Shown here piece after piece: positions 56,475 through 64,000 of a DNA stretch of 64,000 nt (the first letter of the stretch is position 1; every line of letters starts with the position of its first letter). A model generated the notes under the pieces. The model was not told the DNA's origin, made no database searches, and saw only the letters and a list, made by a program, of their open reading frames with translations. Location: assembly GCA_002917775.1 (NCBI GenBank), contig KZ627158.1, forward strand, positions 1,133,103 to 1,197,102. Direction: 5' to 3'. This DNA is from Glaciozyma antarctica PI12. Lineage: Eukaryota > Basidiomycota > Microbotryomycetes > Kriegeriales > Camptobasidiaceae. Made by a program: the position numbers and the translations under genes.

Positions 56475-57868
56475 ATGTCCGGCCACACCGTCCCACCTCC
56501 CTCCTACCCCTCTCCCTCCACCAAGCCCGCCTACGGAGCGACCTACGAAGTCGTCCCCACCTCCTCCTCCTCCGAGCCTCTCCTCGCCTCCGGCTCGCAG
56601 GCGCCTAGGAACGACTGGGGAGGGGAGGGAGAGGGGGATGACGTCCCGGAGGACTTCAAGGTGCGTTCGTCTTTCTCGCGCTCGGGGGAAGCTGCTAATG
56701 CTTGGGATGGGTAGATTGGGATGACTGTGAGCCAGTCGTCGCAGGATGTTAGGGCGGCGTTTGTGAGGAAGGTGTATGGGGTCTTGTTTTGCCAGATTGT
56801 GAGTACGGTGGCGTCGCTGCACGTAGTGGGAGCTGATGAGCGCGCGTAGCTTGGGACTGCAGTCGTTGGGGCGTTGATGAGTGGGGAGGCGGCGACGGAG
56901 TGGGTTCGCGCCAACTCTGGGCTGCTGTTGATTCCCATGTGTGCGTCCTTGCTCTCGGTTGGCGGGAGACAGAGGCTGAGGCCTTGTTCGTGCAGTCGGA
57001 GCGATCATTGCGATGATGGGTGTCTTCTGGAAGCGTCACTCGTACCGTACGTTCTATTCACTCTGCGCGCCGAGGAGGAGCTGACCCTGCGACGCAGCTC
57101 TCAACATCATCCTCCTCGGCGTCTTTACCCTCCTCGAGGCGATTACTATAGGCTCGGTCGTCTCATATTTTGACCAGACAATTGTCCTCCAGGCGCTCGT
57201 CATCACCACGTTCGTCTTCGTCGGGTAAGTTCTTTCCTCGTTAAAGCGACTAGGACCGAGTTGACCTTCGCCGCAGTCTCACGCTCTTCACGTTCCAGGT
57301 TCGCATCTTTTTTTCACAAGGGCGGAGACTCAGATGAAGCTGACCACTTCACGCAGAGCAAGTACGATTTCAGCAACATGGGACCGTACTTGTTCGCGGC
57401 TCTCCTCGTCTTCTTTGTGAGTTCGCCGCTCCTCTCTCGCGTCCGCTACCTAACTCGCACTTTCGCAAAACAGTTGACTGGAATCGTCGGCTTGTTCATG
57501 CCCTTCTCGCGCTTCACAGACATGGCTATCGCCGGGGTGAGTCCCCGCAGCACGCCTCTGCACGCCGTTTGTCTGACCTGCGTTCGATTCTCCTCAGGCG
57601 GGCTGCTTGCTCTTCAGCCTTTACATCGTCTACGACACGCACATGCTTCTCAAGCGCCTTCACGTCGATGATTGGGTGTACGTCGGCGTCAATTCGCTCG
57701 CGAGATGCTGTGCTGATTCGGTTTCGTTCTCGCAGGTTAGCTTGCGTGAGCCTCTATCTGGAGTACGCTCTTCTTCCTACCTCCCACGAACGAACTAACT
57801 TTCGTTGCAGCATTCTCAACCTCTTCCTCCAGATCTTGCGCCTGTTGAACGACATTCAAGATCGCTAG
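56475..57868 (+). CDS. TMBIM/lifeguard (Bax inhibitor-1 superfamily) membrane protein
   Basis: Seven-helix membrane protein of Golgi, vacuole or ER, related to yeast Bxi1 and animal lifeguard proteins, with roles in calcium leak and stress survival. The start at 56475 gives MSGHTVPPPSYPSPSTKPAY; the Pro/Tyr-rich cytosolic N-terminus is typical. Then SQSSQDVRAAFVRKVYGVLF, IAMMGVFWKRHSYPLNIILL, GVFTLLEAITIGSVVSYFDQ, VITTFVFVGLTLFTFQSKYD, FSNMGPYLFAALLVFF and LFSLYIVYDTHMLLKRLHVD (the conserved YDTH block). The ending is ILNLFLQILRLLNDIQDR. About ten exons. The family is well matched; the organelle is not visible from sequence. Confidence 0.93.
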
Positions 57869-58559
57869 GAGGTGTCGGAGCGCGCCGCATGTTTCTTTTT
57901 GTACGACCGCCTGCAACTCGGAATCTCTTGGAACGCGATTGTTAACCTTCGTGGAGGTACACACTCTGCTTGCGGTGGTGCTGGACTGCTGGTGTTCGTG
58001 GACTAGAGATCGTTGCTCTCAATTCGTATAGAACGAAACTTCGTCGACGCGCGCCTGCGCCGATCTGCAGTCCATCACCTGAGCTTTGTTTGTGCGGTGT
58101 GGGCTGTGGTGTGGTCGCTGCGGCTGCTCAGCGAGGGCGCCGAGTGTTCCACAGAGTACTTTAAGCCTTGTTACCCCAGGTCGAGCTTGAGATTTAGATC
58201 AGGAGAGAAATTTGCTGCGCCCAAGGCAAGAGCCTGACTCGAAACACGCGCGTCTCTGCCCTCCTTCTCCTCCTGCCCCCGCCTCCATCTTGAATCACCT
58301 TCTCCTCGTCGACAGCAGCACTCAGTCCAGCAGTACTCGGCGCCAACTCGATACCCGCACAGCCAGTCACAGCTAGAAACACGCCACCTGGTCGAGCAGA
58401 GAGGGACCGAGGACTCGATAAACACTCTCAGTCAACTTGTCCCACCTCAACCTGGGTACGTCCCCCGACTCGCCCTTACGCGCCTATGCTCGATACATAC
58501 ACTAACAATCAATCGCAGAGCATCCCCAATCGCACGCGAACACCCTAGCATCCAGGGCC
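57869..58559. promoter_or_regulatory. WEE1 upstream region
   Basis: About 690 bases between the TMBIM stop and the WEE1 start. The last 100 bases include a clear 5' UTR intron (58456-58518). The rest holds no frame I can assign. Confidence 0.4.
58456..58518 (+). other. 5' UTR intron of WEE1
   Basis: GTACGT donor, CACTAACAATC branch site and AATCGCAG acceptor, 63 nt, ending 41 bases before the ATG. It is noted as a contrast to the four introns that lie within a start codon. Confidence 0.65.
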
Positions 58560-61500
58560 ATGGCCGACTCTCTCTCCCCATTCCCCCCCTCCCCCCGCCG
58601 TCGCTCTCCCTCTCGATCCCCTCACCAACACACTCTCCGCCCTCGCCGATCCCTGTACTCGTCCTCCTTCTCCTCCTCCAAACCCGGCGCCGTCACTCAA
58701 CTCGCCGAATCCTCCAATAGCGCCCTTCGGAGCCCCCTAAGGCTAGCGGACGACAAGGCGAACGTGGTCATTCCCCACGCGCCCGCTGTATCCAAGGCCA
58801 AGGGGAGAGGTGGAGCGATGCTTTTCCCCGCCAGTCCTGAGCCAGTCGCCGTGGTGAGGGAGGCCAGGCCGGTGAGGGAGCAGGCTGGGCTCAAGAAGCT
58901 CGCCACCAGCCTTTCGGGCGCGTTCACGGCCAAGGGCAAGGGCGCGAGGGCGAAGCAGGGGTTCGACTTGTCGGACTGGAACTACGACCTCGCGGCGATC
59001 GCGTCCGACCCCTCGTCGTCGGCAGCATCCGCCTCTTCCCCACCTCTCTCAACCTCATCGAGTCGTCGCCAGGCCGCCCCTCCCCCCGTCGCCATTCCTC
59101 CCGTGCGCTCCTCCTACATCTCTCCCAATGACCTCGTCACTCCTACCACCCCGCACTTCCCATCCTTCTCGACAAACCACGGGACCGCCAACCTCATCGC
59201 CGCGCTTGAACTCCCCACAACAACAACGACCGAAACGCGTCGACGGAAGAGCGACGAGATGGAGGACGAGGATCGCGCGTCGTTCCAGGTACCCGCACCT
59301 CCAGTTCGACGCGAAGGGCTTCATTCGAGGTCCCATTCCCTCGCACACGCCCATACTCTCCGATCGTCGCGTACCCTCTCCCACCACGCCTCCTTTGGCG
59401 ACTCTCCGCGGCACACTCCCACCGCGTCTACCTCTGCACACGTCTTTGCCGCTTCGCCAGGCTTCTCCAACCCGTTCCCCTCGACCAAGACGCGCGCAAC
59501 GAAGGAATCAGGCGACCATCACCCCTACAACTTTGGCGCTGAGCCGCCGAGCAAGAAGATGTCGGTCGAAGGACTAGGCAGTATCGCCGACCGGACGGCG
59601 GACGAGTCGGACGAGGATACGGAGGAGGAGGAGGCGATCAGCGTCTTTGGCTACGGCGGCACGATCTCGTCAACAGGCGCAAAGAAGACCGGACGCGCCA
59701 AGTCCTTCTCCCGCCCTTCCAACTCCTACCTCTCCGTTCCTCCCATCACCTCCTCCAGCTCTCACCCCGGCTGGACGGGCGACGGATTCGGAACCGCCGT
59801 TCCCCGCGTCGCGCGTCCTTTGAGCGGTTCCCTCTCTGCCGACTCTTCGCGACCGAGGACGCGGACTGCAAGCGCTGCGAGTGCGCTCGATACGCTTTCC
59901 GAGGCGGGACCGGCGGTCGACTCGTTCTCGGTGCCGCTGCGGGACGGGTTGGAGAGGCTGAGCGCGGCGGACAAGGGGAAGAACGTGATGACCCCGCCCA
60001 GGAGGAGGAGCGAGGGGTTCAGCTTGTTTGGGAACTCGATGGGCGCGGGAGGAGTGAGGAGGAGTAAGATGGAGGAGGGGGGGAAGAGGGGGAGCTTGCC
60101 GGATATGGCGATGCGGGACGAGGGGGAGATAGGAGGGACCGACTCGCCCAAGCGGGCACAAGGAGCGCGACGTGTCGTTCCTGATCTCCTCACTCCGAAT
60201 ACCCTCCCTCTCTCCGCATCGACCGACGCAGCAGTCCCCTTCCCCTCCCGACGCGCCACCTCGATCGACTCCCTCTTCCTCGCTTCCGTCCTCCAAGGCC
60301 CCACCGCCTCTCCCTTCAACCGTCCCGGCACCATCACCACTCCAAACGGTCATCGCGAACCCGTCCACGCGAGTGTGCACAACTTGCGCGACTTTGGCGG
60401 CGGGAGGAAGAGGAACGCGAACGGCGCTCTCCTCGTCGGCCAGAGCGTCGTAGCTGGATCGAACCTCGCGGCCGTCTCGCCGATCGTGGCGGGGAGCTCG
60501 TCGAGTCCTGCGCCGTGGAATGCGAGGGATACGTTCGGGGAGATGGACGAGGATGATGACGACGAGGATGCGATGGAGGACGATGGCGATTGGGGAGGGA
60601 ACCTTTCTCCTCCTCCGCCGGCGTTGACGGACGGGACGACCTCGGCTTCGTCGTCGCTTTCGACGTCGTTGTCGAGCCATGCGGAGGGAGATCACGTCGG
60701 CGTCGTCGGGGCTTCGCGCTCGCTCTCCCTCAACAACATCGAGACGGGCCCGTTCTTCACGCCGCAGAACTACAAGCACGTCCGACCCCTCCAAGCGGCG
60801 TTCATGTCGACCGGCCTCGTCAGCAAGCGCAGTCGAGCCCGAAACGACAGCGGCGTCGGACTCGGCCTCACACCCTCGTTCAACCTCCAGCAGCAGCTTC
60901 AACAGCAACTGGACGACTCGCTCGAAGCGACTCACCCCGTCGAAATCCCCAACGCCAACTCCGTCGCCCCCCGCCCCTCCATCATGCCCGACACTCCTGT
61001 CAAGAAAGCCGCCTTCGCCCACCCCTCCACCGTCGCTTCCTCCCCCGAGATCCTCGTCAACGCCCTCCGAGCTCCCACCTCGAGCTCCCCGAACCTCAAA
61101 CCCTCGCCCACGACGACGCGCAAATCTATCTCCCCTCTCACCGGCAGCAGCGAAGGCATCGGCGGCGTCGCTTCGCCATGCTCTGGTCGTTCGCCGGCGC
61201 AGTCGCCTGCCGAATCGGAGAATGGGCAGCAGGGTGGAGACGTTAGTCCTACGGCGCATGCGTCGAGGAGCGGGTCGAAGAGCGCAGTCGGGTCGGCGTG
61301 GAAGCGCCCTGCAATGTTTAGGAGGAGGAGCAGTGGACAGCTGTCGATGCTGTCGATGGTTTTTGGGAGGGCTTAGGAGTGGGAGCAGTGAGGGGAGCAA
61401 TACGACTAGTCGGGCGGTCGAGGGGGAGCCGATGACGCCTACGAGGAGTGTGGGGAGGTGGGGAGAAGGTGCGTCTGTTTCTCTCTCGACGGGAGCTGGT

Positions 61501-63023
61501 AGCTGATGCGTTCTTGGGAACAGGTTCGCAACTCGTCGCAACTCCTACCGACTCGCCCATGCCTCCCGCCATCCCCACCTTCCCTCTCCAGTACCTCCTC
61601 CCCGTCGCTCCCTCCCCCTCCCTCCCCGCTTTCCCAACCCTCGCAACCCCTCACGGCGGCCGCCAGTCTTTCCCTTTCTCCGACCTCGAGCGCAAGCAGT
61701 ACACCCAGACGGGCCGCGGACGACCACAGTTCAAGCAGCGGCATTCGGGATCGGTCCTCCTCTCCATTCGACAGCAGGAGCTTCAGCAGCCGAGTTGGTT
61801 CGAGACGAACTACACCGTTGTGCGCTCGCTGGGGAACGGCGCGTTTAGCGATGCGTTTGAGGTGGCGGATCGGCAGAGAGGGGGAGTGTACGCGGTCAAG
61901 CGGACCAAGCACCCGTTTGCGGGACCCAAAGATCGGTGAGTCGCGCTTGTGCCTTTCAATGAGGCCCGTTTCGCTGACAGACCTGATGATACAGCCTTCG
62001 CCGACTGGAGGAAGTCGACATCCTTCGCCTCTTCTCGACCGATGTCGACCGGTCTCCCTACCTCATCTCCCTCGTCGACGCCTGGGAGCAAACCGGCCAC
62101 CTCTTCATCCAGACCGAGCTCTGCGAGAACGGGAACCTCTCCTTCTTCCTCGAGGAGTACGGTCGCCTGCACGAAGTCCTCGACGAAGCGCGCGTCTGGA
62201 AGATCTTGACCGAAGTCACCGCTGGCGTCGCCCACCTCCACTCTCGAAACGTCATCCACCTCGACCTCAAGCCCGCCAACATCTTCATCACCGAGCGAGG
62301 GCACCTCAAGATTGGCGACTTTGGACTCGCGACGCGCTGGCCTAGGGCGGATGCGCTCAGTATCGTGCGAGGAGCGGCAGTGCCAAGTCCTGGGTGGGAG
62401 ACGAGCCCTGAGGAGACGATCTGGAGGACGGAGGGAGGTGAACGGAGGGTGCGCGCGAAGAGTAACGGCGACTTTCCCGAGGACCTCGAGCGGGAGGGGG
62501 ATCGCGAGTACATTGCTCCCGAGATTCTGGGAGGGAGGTACGGCAAGGAGGCCGACATCTTCAGGTGCGTTCCTTCGTTCCTCATTTGTTCGACTGCCGC
62601 TGACGCAGTACTTCTCTTCGCAGCCTCGGCCTCATCATCCTCGAAGCCGCCGCGAACGTCGTCCTCCCCGACAACGGTCCCTCGTGGCACAAGCTCCGCT
62701 CCAACGACTTCTCCGACGTCGACCTCTCCCGCCTCTCGCACGAACTCGTCGTCCTCCTCCACGGCATGCTCGACCAATCCCCCGACCGTCGTCCAACGAT
62801 CAACGACGTCGTTCGCCAGCCCGTCATCGCGCGACTCGGATGCATGCTCGGCGCAGCGTTGAGGATCGAGCAGGCGGGCGAGGAGGGGGAGTTGCCGATC
62901 CTCGGTGCGATCCTACCGCAGCGCGAAGACTTCATCTTCGAGGTCTTTAGCTACGTCTACCACTACACGGGCGGGTCTGCGGAGGGAGACGACGAGCGGG
63001 ACGATATGGAGATTGATGGATAA
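58560..63023 (+). CDS. WEE1: WEE1-type cell-cycle kinase with a very long disordered N-terminus
   Basis: Inhibitory CDK tyrosine kinase of the G2/M checkpoint (Wee1/Swe1 family). The first exon encodes over 900 Ser/Pro-rich residues without an intron (MADSLSPFPPSPRRRSPSRS to RPAMFRRRSSGQLSMLSM). The kinase domain follows: VVRSLGNGAFSDAFEV (Gly loop), VYAVKRTKHPFAG (catalytic Lys), LFIQTELCENGNLSFFLEEY, HLDLKPANIFI, LKIGDFGLATRW and EGDREYIAPEILGG, the Wee1-type activation segment. The ending is YTGGSAEGDDERDDMEIDG. Introns at about 61469-61524, 61936-61994 and 62564-62623. A stop appears at 61374-61376, and dropping one T of a T5 run (61361-61365) joins the frame to SGSSEGSNTTSRAVEGE before the next exon. 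This is most likely a consensus error. Confidence 0.9.
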
Positions 63024-63330
63024 ACACCCCCCTCGCCTCGGGCCCCTTTTGTACCTCCCCTCTTTCGTCTTTCGCTTAATCCTCTTTATACTTTGACCCT
63101 TTTCTTAGCTTATGCCGTATCCCCTCATCCCATCTCGTGTAGTCACAGAAACACAGCACTTTGTTTTGAACGATTGGCACGTCGCTCCTCCTGCTCTCCT
63201 CGCTCGATCACTCCCTTCCTCTCCCAAGTCTCAAGGCCGCTCTGCGTGTCCAATAATGTCCATTGCGAGTATTCAATGCGATGCGAATCCAACCCCTCGG
63301 AGTCCTGCTCCAACCCACGTTCCAAAAGAA
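63024..63330. other. WEE1 3' region
   Basis: About 300 bases between the WEE1 stop and the stop of the last gene. AT-richer, with CTTTATACTTTG near 63085; probably the two 3' UTRs. No gene seen. Confidence 0.4.
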
Positions 63331-64000
63331 TCAAGTCCCCCTTTCCTTCCGACGAAGAGCGACGATCTGGACCTCCAGCTCGAGCGGCTGAGGTCCCTCC
63401 TCCTCCGCCTTCTCCTACGAAGCGAATGCAACGTCAGCGAGCGAAAGGGAGACAGGGAGGAAGAGCGTACGCGAGCGATATCGAAGAGGCATTCGAGGAC
63501 CCACTCGCACGCTGCTCGAGAGAGCAACGCCTCGCGCAGTAGTTGCCTCAGATCCGACTCCCACATGATCTTGAGAAGCTGCGCAGGAAGATGTAAGCAC
63601 TCATCTTCTCGCGAGGAGGGAGCAACGCACCTGGATCGTGTGGTCGATATAACTCGCTGGGGGGATGGTCTTGTGCTCGAGCCCGCGCCAGGCGGGATGA
63701 GAGATGACGATCCTTTCTTCGACTTCGACGGTCCAAGCATGCTGCACCGACCGCAGGACGGCTCTCGTTTGAAGTGGCGTCCGAGGATGGATTGGGAGTG
63801 CTGCGAAAGCGTCAGCGTCGTCGCGAAAGAGAGAGAGAGGGACGGACCGAGGAGCTGTCGAGCGACGGCGGGTTTGAGGAGCTGAGTAGATACGAGTCGT
63901 TGAATCGCCTTCCCCAGGATCCCCGAGAGGATCGTCCAGACGTCTCGCTGCCGAGGAGCCGGGACGGTCGGCGACGAGTTCGACCGCTCGCGGGCTTGGA
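63331..64000 (-). CDS. Unrecognised protein, 3' part only
   Basis: The window ends inside this gene. I do not recognise it. Exons read on the minus strand include RLVSTQLLKPAVARQLL, then ALPIHPRTPLQTRAVLRSVQ, HAWTVEVEERIVISHPAWRG, LEHKTIPPASYIDHTIQ, a further exon LLKIMWESDLRQLLREALLS, ACEWVLECLFDIA and a last exon EKAEEEGPQPLELEVQIVAL ending RRKERGT (stop at 63331-63333). Introns are short and well formed. The product looks soluble and helical. It is convergent with WEE1. Confidence 0.55.

Noticed and set aside
59670-61541. 623-codon open frame on the minus strand
   Set aside because: It lies antisense to the WEE1 first exon; GC-rich codon bias opens the opposite strand. It is mostly Arg/Gly/Val runs with no domain and no splice context.

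Overview
The window looks like nuclear DNA of a GC-rich basidiomycete yeast, most likely a red yeast of the Rhodotorula/Rhodosporidium type (inference). The genes are fungal and broken up by many short introns of about 50-90 nt. These have GTGCGT, GTGAGT or GTTCGT donors, CTGAC/CTAAC branch sites and CAG acceptors. Spacing is compact, and proteins such as SNU114, ESA1, WEE1 and RPC6 are clearly those of a higher fungus. I found no tRNA or rRNA gene, CRISPR array, transposon or viral relic. One assembly gap (52377-52520) sits in a CT microsatellite.

Layout. 0-6 kb: the 3' end of a membrane-protein gene, a PP2A activator (PTPA), HMG-CoA lyase and homogentisate dioxygenase. 6-13 kb: an EI24-like membrane protein, an unknown protein, a mitochondrial rRNA methyltransferase (MRM2 type), an amidase and a PRA1/YIP3 protein. 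13-31 kb: SNU114, a C2H2 transcription factor, a DUF3500 protein, RNA polymerase III subunit RPC6, proteasome chaperone PAC4, a cysteine synthase and ARF6. 30-34 kb: an unknown proline-rich protein and histone acetyltransferase ESA1. 34-47.6 kb: a catabolic-looking cluster of TRI12-type MFS transporter, Zn2Cys6 regulator, HSL-type esterase, maleylacetate-reductase-like enzyme and type I Baeyer-Villiger monooxygenase, with a small hemerythrin-like gene at its edge. 47.8-52 kb: two tandem GT69 (CAP59/CMT1-type) mannosyltransferases. 52.8-64 kb: Old Yellow Enzyme, HemB, a TMBIM/Bax-inhibitor protein, WEE1 kinase and an unknown protein running off the end.

How the genes may work together. The 34-47 kb set supplies three of the five enzyme types of the bacterial 4-hydroxyacetophenone route (ketone to aryl ester, ester to hydroquinone, maleylacetate to 3-oxoadipate), plus a transporter and a regulator. 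No ring-cleavage dioxygenase is present. That assignment is inference.

The most unusual signals concern splicing. In four genes the initiator ATG appears only after an intron is removed: AT|G in the EI24-like gene and ARF6, A|TG in the unknown gene at 7.8 kb and in MRM2. The first three genes named for the 6-9.5 kb stretch are consecutive. GT69 copy 2 appears to contain a 2-nt exon supplying two bases of a conserved Trp codon. The esterase appears to use a GC-AG intron. Several genes also need one-base corrections, three of them at 5-nt homopolymers, so some frame breaks are probably consensus errors.
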